Assembly: GCF_003344885.1 (NCBI RefSeq)
Contig: NZ_CP031155.1
Span: 1,702,001-1,766,000 of the forward strand
Length of the DNA stretch: 64,000 nt
Reading direction: 5' to 3'
DNA from: Altererythrobacter sp. ZODW24
GTDB taxonomy: Bacteria; Pseudomonadota; Alphaproteobacteria; Sphingomonadales; Sphingomonadaceae
Shown: positions 46,784 through 55,587 of the stretch, piece after piece
Numbering within the stretch: position 1 is the stretch's first letter
How the letters are laid out: the number at the start of each line of letters is the position of its first letter
Translations under genes and position numbers: made by a program
Notes under the pieces: model-generated
Told to the model about the DNA's origin: nothing
What the model saw: the letters and a program-made list of their open reading frames with translations, nothing else
The model's database searches: none

Positions 46784-47506
46784 TCAATACATATGCTGCC
46801 CGCCATTGATACTCATCGTCGATCCGGTGACAAATGCGCCTTCTTCCGAAGCCAGGAACGCTACTCCGCGAGCGATCTCTGAGGCTTGACCCAACCGGCC
46901 GACCGGGATCTTTGCGACGATTTTCTCAAGTACGGCGTCGGGCACGGCGGCGACCATATCAGTGTCGATGTAACCTGGCGCGATTGCATTGACCGTAACA
47001 CCAGAGCGCGCGCCTTCTTGTGCAAGCGCTTTGGTAAAGCCGTGGATGCCTGATTTCGCGGCGGCGTAGTTCACTTGGCCATACTGGCCAGCTTGCCCGT
47101 TGATAGAACCGATGTTGACGATCCGGCCCCAGCCGCGTTCGCGCATGCCTGGATAGCAGGCCTTGGCCATGTTGAAGCAGCCGCCAAGATTGATGCGCAT
47201 GACTTCGTTCCAATCGTCGAAGCTCATGCGGTTGAGCGTGCCATCGCGGGTGATACCGGCGTTATTTACGACAATATCTATGTCGCCAACATCGCTCGTG
47301 ATTTCTGCGCAGCCATCAAGGACCGCTTGATGGTCGCCGACATCAAATTTGTAAGCAGCGAATCCGGTTTCTTCGGTGAACTTCCTAGCGGCATTTTCAT
47401 TGCCGCCATAATTGGCAACGACCATGTGGCCTTGTTCTTTGAGAGCGATGCAGACTGCTCTACCAATTCCGCGAGTTCCACCGGTCACAACTGCCACTCT
47501 TGCCAT
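46784..47506 (-). CDS. phaB: Acetoacetyl-CoA reductase
   Basis: A 240-residue short-chain dehydrogenase that makes (R)-3-hydroxybutyryl-CoA with NADPH for polyhydroxybutyrate synthesis. TGGTRGIG (residues 7-14), NNAGITRDGT, the serine in NIGSINGQAGQYGQ, and YAAAKSG form the cofactor and catalytic elements; NINSINGQ-type segment is specific to PhaB. Of two adjacent ATGs I chose 47506, since AAAGGG sits seven bases upstream. PhaA and PhaC are not in the window. Confidence 0.92.
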   Translation of the reverse strand: MARVAVVTGGTRGIGRAVCIALKEQGHMVVANYGGNENAARKFTEETGFAAYKFDVGDHQAVLDGCAEITSDVGDIDIVVNNAGITRDGTLNRMSFDDWNEVMRINLGGCFNMAKACYPGMRERGWGRIVNIGSINGQAGQYGQVNYAAAKSGIHGFTKALAQEGARSGVTVNAIAPGYIDTDMVAAVPDAVLEKIVAKIPVGRLGQASEIARGVAFLASEEGAFVTGSTMSINGGQHMY

Positions 47507-47678
47507 CATCAATCCCTTTGTCGCTGCGATTCGCATTTGGCGAATTCGGGTATGACGCTACGACAAGCACGCTTGCGCTGCAAAAGATGGGTGCAAGAAT
47601 TCGTATCCATAGGCGTTCCGGCCCATGGCAAATGATCGGTGTTTTAGAGAAGTTCGAACCTTACAGGCCCGGTATGCC

Positions 47679-48443
47679 TCAGAACTTGAAGCGTGTTCCG
47701 ACGTAAACAGCTTGCGAATCCTGGGTCGCATCAGTCAGCGGAGCGATCCGGTCACGTTCCTGTGAAACGCGGACACCAGCAGTTACGTTCAGGTTCTTGG
47801 CCACGCGGAAGCTACCGCTGACATCCACTGCCTGATCGCCGAGGCCTTCAAGAGTGCTAGGCGCGCGGCCCACATTCCGTTCGTTTTCAAGTTGGATATC
47901 CGCGCCGAAACGACTGGGCTTCTTTTCAACGGTGCCTTGGCCGGGTTCGAAAGTCGCCAGATCAGGCATCGCGATATCGCTGACCTGATTGGAAAGCGTG
48001 AATGGCTTTGCAAAGCTCTTGTAACCGCGTGATGCGCCAAGGCTATAGCGGGTCGGTGCAATGCGGACTTCGCCGATTGGCTGACCGACACCTGCTTCGC
48101 CGCGAGCGACGTTGATCGCACTGCGGACCGAAATGGCGCGCGCAGTCTGATCATCGACGCGGACTGCAACAGTCGCGGCCCGGTCATTGTCGTTGCCTGA
48201 ACCAGCAGGCGTGAAGCGGAGTGTGTCCTTGCCATCAAAGCGGCTTGCTACGCGGCGTGCCAGTGCAGGATCAACACCTGCGGGCGTAAATGATGCGAGG
48301 CTGCTTTGAACGAAGCTGGGGGCATCGCCGTTGCCGACGATCGCTAAACCAGTTCCCGGAATGGCGAGCCCTATGGCGGCACCGGCAAGCAGAAGGCGTG
48401 CGGAAAACCCGCTGCGCTTCGCCATTTTGCCGATCTTGGCCAT
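47679..48443 (-). CDS. Exported protein with outer-membrane-like C-terminus, unknown function
   Basis: A 254-residue protein unrecognised by family. A signal peptide covers about residues 1-34 (RSGFSARLLLAGAAIGLAI). The middle (SVRSAINVARGEAGVG...RYSLGASRGYKSF) and the end have alternating strands, and the chain ends VYVGTRFKF, a terminal aromatic like the beta-signal of outer-membrane proteins. It is too short for a large barrel. A small barrel or a barrel-interacting protein is possible. Start could be 48443 or 48425. Confidence 0.6.
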   Translation of the reverse strand: MAKIGKMAKRSGFSARLLLAGAAIGLAIPGTGLAIVGNGDAPSFVQSSLASFTPAGVDPALARRVASRFDGKDTLRFTPAGSGNDNDRAATVAVRVDDQTARAISVRSAINVARGEAGVGQPIGEVRIAPTRYSLGASRGYKSFAKPFTLSNQVSDIAMPDLATFEPGQGTVEKKPSRFGADIQLENERNVGRAPSTLEGLGDQAVDVSGSFRVAKNLNVTAGVRVSQERDRIAPLTDATQDSQAVYVGTRFKF

Positions 48444-48835
48444 AGTCCTAGAAAGCCCCTAACTGCGACCCCCTGAAATTGGAGGCTCTATAATCATTAA
48501 GCACCGAAGTGCCTGAACCGTTCCTGAGTCATTTGAAAAACGACTCGGTCACAAGTGATCTTACGCCTGTTGATAAATTTTTGACAGCTTTTTGACCAGT
48601 CCGGACAACTGATGCTGTGTCGTGTTTTTACAAACTGTTGCACCCAGTCCACATAAACGAAGCGCGATAGCCGTAGGGTTAAGCGGCCATTCACCGCTGT
48701 CAGGTGCAAGAACGGGGGCCTGCTAGTGCTTGCCCATGTGGCTTGCCGCAAGAGTATGGCGGGTTATAGAGACTTTAACAAAGCGCAGGCGAAAGCTGTC
48801 TTGCGCGGCAATCGAACGATACGGGACGACAATCC
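48444..48835. other. Intergenic region, divergent promoters expected
   Basis: 392 bases between two divergent genes. I see no gene. An A+T-rich patch (about 48565-48600, with two TTGAC hexamers at about 48581 and 48593) could hold promoter elements for either side, but no well-spaced -10 was found. Confidence 0.35.
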
Positions 48836-49303
48836 ATGATGGCGACCAGCAAATTCTCGACCTTTACTGCAGCTAAGAGTGCACGCGCTTTGTTGATCGG
48901 CGCTGCGCTGGTCGGGCTTTCAGCTTGCGGCGGCGGTAATGCGCGACCCCAGGCTGACATGGCTGCATCCAAGGTCACCACGATTGGTGTGAACTCCTAT
49001 CTCTGGCGCGCCTCACTCGATACCGTGTCTTTCGCTCCTCTGCTTCAGACGGATAGCGCGGGCGGTGTGATCGTGACCGATTGGTACGCTAATCCTAGCA
49101 ATCCGGGTGAGCGGGTGAAGATGACCATCACCATTCTAGATCAGGATCTGCGCGCCGATGCACTGCGTGTTGCTGCCAGCCGTCAGGTTGCACAGGGCGG
49201 CGCATGGGTTGATGCTCCGGTTCAGGCTGCCACAGTGCAGAAGCTGGAAGACATCATCCTGACCAAGGCCCGCCAACTGCGGCGTTCTGCTGTTTCGGGT
49301 TGA
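48836..49303 (+). CDS. DUF3576 lipoprotein
   Basis: A 155-residue protein with signal peptide and lipobox GLSACG (Cys about residue 31). GVNSYLWRASLDTVSF and DWYANPSNPGERVKMTITILDQDLRADAL are the DUF3576 core, a small alpha/beta domain. The function of the family is not established; it is widespread in alphaproteobacteria and often precedes leuS-lptE-holA, as here, suggesting an envelope role. Two tandem ATGs (48836, 48839) make the exact start uncertain. Confidence 0.88.
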   Translation: MMATSKFSTFTAAKSARALLIGAALVGLSACGGGNARPQADMAASKVTTIGVNSYLWRASLDTVSFAPLLQTDSAGGVIVTDWYANPSNPGERVKMTITILDQDLRADALRVAASRQVAQGGAWVDAPVQAATVQKLEDIILTKARQLRRSAVSG

Positions 49304-49336
49304 TCCCAATACGCGCTAGCCTCAAAGGGCTAAGTC

Positions 49337-51874
49337 ATGAATGACACGAAATTCGATCCGTCGCAGGCCGACGGGCGCTGGCAGCGCGCATGGGATGAAG
49401 CCCAGTGCTTCGCTGCTGACAGCAATAGCGACAAGCCCAAGAGCTTCGTGCTCGAGATGTTCCCCTATCCCAGCGGGCGCATCCACATCGGCCACGTCCG
49501 CAATTACACCATGGGTGATGTCCTAGCGCGCTATCGCCGGATGCGCGGGCATGAAGTGCTTCACCCGATGGGCTGGGATGCTTTCGGTATGCCTGCCGAG
49601 AATGCCGCAATGGAAAAAGGCGTGCATCCCGGCGGTTGGACACGCGACAATATCGCCAACATGAAAGCGCAACTGAAACGCCTTGGCTTTGCGCTCGATT
49701 GGAGCCGCGAGCTCGCGACCTGCGAGCCTGAATATTACGGTCACGAACAAGCGCTGTTTGCGGATCTCTACGCGGCGGGCCTCGTCTACCGCAAAGAAAG
49801 CACCGTCAATTGGGATCCCGTCGACCAAACAGTGCTGGCCAACGAACAAGTTATCGACGGCAAGGGCTGGCGCAGCGGCGCTGAGGTTGAGAAGCGCAAG
49901 CTTGCCCAGTGGTTCCTCAAGATCACCGACTTTGCCGACGAGCTCCTCGAAGGGCTCGGCGAACTGAAGAACTGGCCTGACAAGGTCCGGCTGATGCAGG
50001 AAAACTGGATCGGTAAGTCGCAGGGCATGCAGTTCCATTTCAAGGGTGGCAATTTCGACGAACAGATCGAAGTCTACACGACGCGTCCTGACACGATTTT
50101 TGGTGCTAGCTTCGTCGCGGTCGCGGCTGATCATCCGATTGCTCAGGCTGCGGCCAGCACATCGTCGGAAGCCCAGGCATTTATCGATCTGTGCAAGGCC
50201 GGCGGCACGACTGCCGCTGAGCTCGAGACAGCTGAAAAGCTTGGCTATGATACCGGGTTGAAAGTGGTCCATCCGCTGGACGAGAGCATCCGCTTGCCGG
50301 TTTACATCGCGAATTTCGTGCTGATGGATTATGGCACGGGTGCAGTGATGGGTGTGCCGGGCCATGACCAGCGCGACTTCGAATTTGCGACGAAGTACGA
50401 ACTGCCGATCACGCGTGTCGTGGCGAAAGATACTGCGGAAGCGAAGGCACCTTTTGCCGGCGAGGCCGAGGCGGGTGACGGCGTTATCGTCAACTCGCAA
50501 TTCCTCGATGGGCTGGACGTAGAATCCGCTATCGAACGGGTAATCGACCTTGCCGAAAAGCAGGGTTGGGGCGAAGGCAAGACGGTCTGGCGGCTGCGCG
50601 ACTGGGGCGTTTCGCGTCAACGCTACTGGGGCACGCCGATACCTTTCATCCATTGCGATGCTTGCGGTGTGGTTCCTGTGCCGAAGGACCAGCTGCCGGT
50701 TACTTTGCCGGAGGATGTGGACTTCGCAACGCCGGGCAACCCGCTCGAGCGCCATGCGACGTGGAAGCATGTCGATTGCCCCAAATGCGGCGCGAAGGCT
50801 CAGCGCGAGACCGACACGCTCGACACATTTGTGAATAGCTCATGGTATTTTCTGCGCTTCGCCAGCCAGCCAAGCGACAAGCCTTTCGACCGCGACGAAC
50901 TCGCCAAATGGTTGCCGGTTGAACAATATATCGGCGGCATCGAGCATGCGATCCTCCACTTGCTTTATGCGCGGTTTTGGACGCGGGCGTTGAAGCATAT
51001 TGGCCTGATCGACGTGGATGAGCCGTTTGCCAGCCTGTTTACGCAAGGTATGGTCACGCATGAAACTTACAGCCGGAAAGAAGGCGACAGGGCAGTCTTC
51101 TTCTCGCCGAATGAGATCACGCGCGAATCCGATAAAGCGACATTGAAAGCAGACGGTAGTGCAGTCGAAATCGGCCGCGTCATCAAGATGTCCAAGTCGA
51201 AGAAGAACACCGTCGACCCGGATGAAATCGTGGCGAAGTACGGTGCGGATGCAGTTCGCTGGTTTATGCTCAGCGACAGTCCGCCTGAGCGTGATCTTCC
51301 GTGGTCAGAAGCGGGCATTGAAGGCTGCTGGCGTTTCGTCCAGCGGCTCTGGCGTCTGTTTGAACAGTATGATGCGGGCGTATCAGGCGAGGACAAGGAC
51401 ATTGACCGCGCCGCTGCCAAGACCGTCAAAGCTGTTGCTGACGATATCGAGGCACTGTCCTTCAACAAAGCAGTGGCCCGTATTTATGAACTGACCGGCG
51501 CGGTCGAAAAGGCCAAGCCGTCCGCCAGCCGCAGCTCCGCGATCCGCGACATTTTGCTGCTCGTCAGTCCGATGATGCCGCATTTGGGCGAAGAGGCCTG
51601 GAGTAAAATGCAGCCCGAAACCGATGACGATGCGTTGGTCGCAAATGCCGCATGGCCCGAGGCGGACGAGTCTCTGCTCGTCGATGATGAAGTCACCATA
51701 GCGATCCAGATCAAGGGCAAATTGCGCGATACGCTGACCGTGGCGAAAGGTCTGCCGAAGGATGAGGTCGAGGCGCTTGCGCTGGCTAGCGAGAAAGTGC
51801 AGCGTAGCTTGGACGGAGCAGAAATTCGCAAGGTGATTGTTGTGCCTGACCGGTTGGTAAATCTCGTAATATGA
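49337..51874 (+). CDS. leuS: Leucine--tRNA ligase
   Basis: A 845-residue class I synthetase. The HIGH motif is [15 protein letters not shown] (about residues 38-52), the editing (CP1) domain spans about 225-425 with [12 protein letters not shown] and [18 protein letters not shown], the zinc finger is CDACG...CPKCG, and KMSKSKKN (about 618) ends the active site. Its TGA overlaps the lptE ATG. The encoded tRNA-Leu at 1934-2018 is one of its substrates. Confidence 0.98.
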   Translation: MNDTKFDPSQADGRWQRAWDEAQCFAADSNSDKPKSFVLEMFPYPSGRIHIGHVRNYTMGDVLARYRRMRGHEVLHPMGWDAFGMPAENAAMEKGVHPGGWTRDNIANMKAQLKRLGFALDWSRELATCEPEYYGHEQALFADLYAAGLVYRKESTVNWDPVDQTVLANEQVIDGKGWRSGAEVEKRKLAQWFLKITDFADELLEGLGELKNWPDKVRLMQENWIGKSQGMQFHFKGGNFDEQIEVYTTRPDTIFGASFVAVAADHPIAQAAASTSSEAQAFIDLCKAGGTTAAELETAEKLGYDTGLKVVHPLDESIRLPVYIANFVLMDYGTGAVMGVPGHDQRDFEFATKYELPITRVVAKDTAEAKAPFAGEAEAGDGVIVNSQFLDGLDVESAIERVIDLAEKQGWGEGKTVWRLRDWGVSRQRYWGTPIPFIHCDACGVVPVPKDQLPVTLPEDVDFATPGNPLERHATWKHVDCPKCGAKAQRETDTLDTFVNSSWYFLRFASQPSDKPFDRDELAKWLPVEQYIGGIEHAILHLLYARFWTRALKHIGLIDVDEPFASLFTQGMVTHETYSRKEGDRAVFFSPNEITRESDKATLKADGSAVEIGRVIKMSKSKKNTVDPDEIVAKYGADAVRWFMLSDSPPERDLPWSEAGIEGCWRFVQRLWRLFEQYDAGVSGEDKDIDRAAAKTVKAVADDIEALSFNKAVARIYELTGAVEKAKPSASRSSAIRDILLLVSPMMPHLGEEAWSKMQPETDDDALVANAAWPEADESLLVDDEVTIAIQIKGKLRDTLTVAKGLPKDEVEALALASEKVQRSLDGAEIRKVIVVPDRLVNLVI

Positions 51875-52368
51875 TGCGTTTTGCGCCTCTTGTATTGGTG
51901 CTTGCCGCGCTATCAGCCTGCAATTTGCAGCCGATGTATGCAGGCGGCAGCAATGGCGCCGTGGCGCGCGGCCTTGCCGAAGTTGAAGTGCCTGCGATCC
52001 CCGGTCGCGGCGGCTGGCTGGTTCGCAATGCGCTGAATGATCGCCTCTCTGAAACCGGCGCGGCGGCGGTAAACCCGCGCTACCGACTCGACGTGAGGCT
52101 CGACGACGAGCTCGAGGGTCTTGGCCTGATCAACGACGATACAATCAGCCGCGAACGCCGGACTTTGCGCGCGCGCTATCAATTGGTTGACGTGGCCAGC
52201 GGCGAAATTCTTGTCGACGCAACCGCAGGATCGGACGCTGGTATCGACGTCGTGTCGAGCGAGTTTGCGACGATTGCCGCAGAGCAAAAGGCGCTCGAAA
52301 ACCTCGCCCAGCAGGTCGCGGACCGGATCGTAACCCGGCTTGCTTTGGAGCTGCGTGAAGATGGTTGA
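51871..52368 (+). CDS. lptE: LPS-assembly lipoprotein LptE
   Basis: A 165-residue outer-membrane lipoprotein that plugs the LptD barrel in lipopolysaccharide export. The lipobox [13 protein letters not shown] (Cys about 17) is followed by the typical LxPMY segment of LptE, and [12 protein letters not shown] is conserved. Gene order leuS-lptE-holA is standard in proteobacteria. Starts overlap the leuS stop; a second ATG follows immediately. Confidence 0.93.
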   Translation: MMRFAPLVLVLAALSACNLQPMYAGGSNGAVARGLAEVEVPAIPGRGGWLVRNALNDRLSETGAAAVNPRYRLDVRLDDELEGLGLINDDTISRERRTLRARYQLVDVASGEILVDATAGSDAGIDVVSSEFATIAAEQKALENLAQQVADRIVTRLALELREDG

Positions 52369-52395
52369 AGCGGTCCTGAAAGGGACGCAAAGGGC

Positions 52396-53427
52396 GTGAA
52401 GGCTACCCAACGCGACTTTAATGGAACCGCGCAGAAGGCTGCCCGCCAGTGCAAAGTCTTCTTCTTCTGCGGGCCCGATGAAGCAGGTGCATCAGCGGCG
52501 GCTGCCAAGATTGTCGAACTTCTCGATGATCCCGGCGAGCGGATCGAACTGTCTGGCTCCAATCTTCGCAAAGACCCTGTCTCGCTGGGGGACGAAGCGC
52601 GCTCCTCGTCGCTCTTCGGCGGTAACCGCCACCTTTATGTCCGTGCAAGCGGCGACGAGGCGCATGATGCGCTGAAGAATTTGGTTGAGGGGGAAGGTGA
52701 AGCCTGCCCGGTGATCGTAGTGGCGACCTCGGCGACGGACAAATCCCGCACAGCGAAGTTGCTGATCAAACGCGACGATGCGCTGGTGGCGATGTTCTGG
52801 CCGCCGGATCTTTCGTCGGTTTCCGCGTCGGTCCGAACGATGGCCGATACCGCTGGTCTGCGCCTCAATGGCGATATTGCGGAGCGGATTGCGCGTGGTG
52901 CTGGCCTAGACGTCAGGCTCGCGCAGAGCGAGATCACCAAACTGGCGCTCTACCTCGACGCCTCCCAGCAATCCCCCCGCAATGCTGATGCCGAGGCACT
53001 CGCTGCAATCGGCGCGACCACGGAGGAGGACGGTTTTATGCCGCTCGTCAACGCCGTGCTGTCTGGCGAGACCGGCAAGCTTGCAAGCGAACTCAAACGG
53101 ATGCGCGACCTGTCGCTCAATCCAGTGGGGGTGCTTCTGGCCTTTGAACGCAGAGTGGCGCAGCTCGCGCAACTATCGGCCAAGCTGGGAGGAGGCCACG
53201 ATGTCGACGGCCTGCTCAATGCCGAGAAACAAGCGCACCGCGTTTTCTGGAAGGACCAGCGCGACCTTTCGAACCAGCTAAAACGTTGGCGCGGCGAAAA
53301 ATTGAACCGACTGACCCACCGGCTGATGGAAATGCACCGCGAGCTGCTCGCGAACAGCGCGGCGGGCGAATTACTGCTGGCTCAAGGGCTTTCACAAATC
53401 GCCCGAGCGGCGAAGGGGCGGCGGTAA
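52396..53427 (+). CDS. holA: DNA polymerase III subunit delta
   Basis: A 343-residue clamp-loader subunit that opens the beta clamp. FFFCGPDEAGASAAAAKI corresponds to the N-terminal domain and LLIKRDDALVAMFWPP plus the C-terminal collar helices (KDQRDLSNQLKRWRGEKL, LLLAQGLSQIAR) fit the family. Start is GTG 52396, 27 bases after lptE. Length is normal. Confidence 0.93.
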   Translation: MKATQRDFNGTAQKAARQCKVFFFCGPDEAGASAAAAKIVELLDDPGERIELSGSNLRKDPVSLGDEARSSSLFGGNRHLYVRASGDEAHDALKNLVEGEGEACPVIVVATSATDKSRTAKLLIKRDDALVAMFWPPDLSSVSASVRTMADTAGLRLNGDIAERIARGAGLDVRLAQSEITKLALYLDASQQSPRNADAEALAAIGATTEEDGFMPLVNAVLSGETGKLASELKRMRDLSLNPVGVLLAFERRVAQLAQLSAKLGGGHDVDGLLNAEKQAHRVFWKDQRDLSNQLKRWRGEKLNRLTHRLMEMHRELLANSAAGELLLAQGLSQIARAAKGRR

Positions 53428-53472
53428 GAATTTCCTTTCCCGCCAAGTTTGCAAATCTGGCGCGTTAAGTTA

Positions 53473-53509
53473 ATTGTGCAGCGCAATAAGTAATTTTGCT
53501 TAAGCAAAA
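53473..53509. promoter_or_regulatory. Two palindromes before the exopolysaccharide genes
   Basis: ATTGTGCAGCGCAAT (53473-53487, palindromic except one G-T pair) and TTTTGCTTAAGCAAAA (53494-53509, a perfect 16-bp palindrome) are adjacent, 22-60 bases upstream of the sugar-transferase ATG. They look like operator sites for one or two dimeric regulators; none is encoded in the cluster. Confidence 0.55.
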
Positions 53510-53531
53510 GGGTTCTAGCGAAAGCGGCCTT

Positions 53532-54920
53532 ATGAATGCACCGGTCCAGATCGAATCTGATGTGAAACAGAGCGTTAGGGCGCTTGCTCCCTCATTGGAG
53601 CGGCGCCGCTTGCGCCTGTATCTAACTATGATGGCTGCCGATATCGCTTGTATTCTTAGTGCCTTCTTTGTCGCTGGTGGTTTGTATCTCGGCCAGTGGC
53701 CTGAAGCTAATGCGATGATAGCGGCGCAGTTGCTTGTCGCTATCTATGCCACTCTGGGAATCTATCAGGCGGCCTATTCAATAAAGGCGCTGACCGAGGT
53801 AAAATTCGCTATCAACCGGGCAATGCTTGCGTTGCTAGTGTCTTCCGCTTTGCTGATATTCATCACCTTTTACACCAAATCGACCAATTCGTTTTCGCGC
53901 GTAATTTTCACCGGGGCGTTGCTGCTTACGGCCTGCGGAATTGTGGCGCTGCGCTTGGGTTTGATCTGGGCCGTTGGTAAGCTGTGGAATGGTGTCGTAA
54001 GCAATGTGATGGTGATTGAGGCTGGTGGCCCCGAGGTCGAACTTGATAATGCGATCGTCCTCAATGCCGCGAAGCATGGACTGGTGCCTGACCCCGATGA
54101 CCCGCATAGCCTTGACCGGCTGGGCCGCGTCTTTCTGAATATGGACCGTGTGGTTGTCAGCTGTCCGGATAAGGACAGGCCGATTTGGGCCTTCGCCATG
54201 CGTTCGGCAGGCGTGAAGGGGGAGCTGGTGTCGAAGGTGCTGACAGAGCTACGCCCGATGGCCATCAGCGTGGATGAGAAGTGCGTCTCGCTGGTTGTTG
54301 CTTCCGGTCCCTTGGGGCTGCGCGCGCGAGCGTTCAAACGAGTGTTCGACGTTTCAGTCGCAGGTTTTGCGTTGCTCCTCTTGTGGCCGGTGATGCTCCT
54401 CGCAGCCATCGCGATTAAGCTGGAAGATGGCGGCCCGATTCTGTTTGTCCAGCGGCGTCTGGGCCGCGGAAACCGTTTCTTCAACATGCTCAAATTGCGC
54501 TCAATGACGGAAACTGGCTCTGATGCGGATGGTGTCGTTTCGGCCTCGCGGGATGATCAGCGCATTACTCGGATCGGCCGTTTTTTGCGCCGGACAAGTA
54601 TTGATGAGCTACCCCAGCTTTGGAATGTTGTCCGGGGCGAGATGGCTGTCGTTGGACCCAGGCCTCATGCGCTTGGTTCGCAGGCGGGGGAGAAGCTGTT
54701 TTGGGAAGTGGATAGCGCCTATTGGAGTCGTCACGCTCTGAAGCCTGGATTGACCGGATTGGCTCAAGTGCGTGGCTGGCGCGGGGCAACCGACATGGAA
54801 AGCGACCTCAAAGGCCGCCTGGATGCTGATCTGGAATACATCGCCAATTGGACCATTTTGCGCGATTTCGCCATCTTGTTTGGGACCGTGCGTGTTCTGA
54901 TCCATGATCGGGCGTTTTGA
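53532..54920 (+). CDS. Exopolysaccharide initiating sugar phosphotransferase
   Basis: A 462-residue polyprenyl-phosphate hexose-1-phosphate transferase of the GumD/WcaJ type. Four or five N-terminal helices (about 31-150), a soluble CoA-binding-like middle domain (about 155-265), then the bacterial sugar transferase domain: KRVFDVSVAG, ILFVQRRLGRGNRFFNMLKLRSM (catalytic DxxE-type region), RTSIDELPQLWNVVRGEM and GPRPHA. It starts repeat-unit synthesis on the lipid carrier at the inner membrane. ATG 53532 chosen; the TTG at 53496 lies inside a palindrome. First gene of the plus-strand EPS module. Confidence 0.92.
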   Translation: MNAPVQIESDVKQSVRALAPSLERRRLRLYLTMMAADIACILSAFFVAGGLYLGQWPEANAMIAAQLLVAIYATLGIYQAAYSIKALTEVKFAINRAMLALLVSSALLIFITFYTKSTNSFSRVIFTGALLLTACGIVALRLGLIWAVGKLWNGVVSNVMVIEAGGPEVELDNAIVLNAAKHGLVPDPDDPHSLDRLGRVFLNMDRVVVSCPDKDRPIWAFAMRSAGVKGELVSKVLTELRPMAISVDEKCVSLVVASGPLGLRARAFKRVFDVSVAGFALLLLWPVMLLAAIAIKLEDGGPILFVQRRLGRGNRFFNMLKLRSMTETGSDADGVVSASRDDQRITRIGRFLRRTSIDELPQLWNVVRGEMAVVGPRPHALGSQAGEKLFWEVDSAYWSRHALKPGLTGLAQVRGWRGATDMESDLKGRLDADLEYIANWTILRDFAILFGTVRVLIHDRAF

Positions 54921-55052
54921 AAATGAGCCATTTAACTTTCTTAAGCTTCCATCAAGATCTAGTAGACTATGCTGCAAGTGCGAAAAAAGCTTGCAATTTC
55001 ATCATCAATGGGTAGGCATATTCACTAATGTCGCATCTTTAGGACGACCGAT

Positions 55053-55451
55053 ATGCTGCAAAAGAAAACTTTGGGGACGATGCTTGCTGCCACCGCTCTG
55101 GTGACATCAATCGGCGCTAACGCCCAATCCCAATCCCGATCGGCGTCGTCGATCCCGCAAGAGCAGATCGTGCATCCAACTATGCCCGAAGATGCAACCA
55201 TCGTTGACGATAACACGCTCGATTATTGCTTCGACGGTGACGTGTTCTCAAGAGCAGGTGTGCTGCTCGATGAAGCCGCGTGTAACAAAGCTGGCGCGCT
55301 TCTTGAGCCTAATGCTGCCCCGGTAGCTGGTGTCAGTGGAGCAGGCGGAACGTCTGGAATTTTGATCGGACTCCTCGCTGGTGTAGGAGCGCTCGTAGCC
55401 ATTGTCGCCGCGAGCGGCAGTGGGGACGATACGCCGGACAGCCCAGGCTGA
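55053..55451 (+). CDS. Small exported protein in the EPS cluster, unknown function
   Basis: A 132-residue protein. Residues 1-24 are a Sec signal (GANAQSQS). A middle portion (residues 40-85) has two cysteines in DYCFDGDVFSR and EAACNKAG. A glycine/alanine-rich hydrophobic segment (about 96-122, GGTSGILIGLLAGVGALVAIVA) near the acidic C-terminus could be a membrane anchor. No family recognised. It sits between the initiating transferase and the polymerase gene and is followed by its own terminator, so it may be made in large amounts. Confidence 0.65.
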   Translation: MLQKKTLGTMLAATALVTSIGANAQSQSRSASSIPQEQIVHPTMPEDATIVDDNTLDYCFDGDVFSRAGVLLDEAACNKAGALLEPNAAPVAGVSGAGGTSGILIGLLAGVGALVAIVAASGSGDDTPDSPG

Positions 55452-55472
55452 GCGGCAATGAATTTCAAATGA

Positions 55473-55500
55473 GGCCCGGCTAGTTCCGGGCCTTTCTTTT
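55473..55500 (+). terminator. Intrinsic terminator after the small EPS-cluster protein
   Basis: AGGCCCGG (55473-55480) and CCGGGCCT (55487-55494) form an 8-bp stem with a 6-base loop and a T-rich tail TTCTTTTG. The next gene, the O-antigen ligase, is likely transcribed by partial read-through or a separate promoter. Confidence 0.75.
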
Positions 55501-55587
55501 GTCTGCCGCTACAGCCGGGGAGGCTAATAGATCGCTATCTTAGCCGCTACTCCTGAGATCACCGCGACACTGCGGCGCACCGGATTT

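Noticed and set aside
49523-50770. Long minus-strand open frame inside leuS (415 residues)
   Set aside because: It mirrors leuS codons, has no recognisable motif, and leuS on the plus strand is certain.
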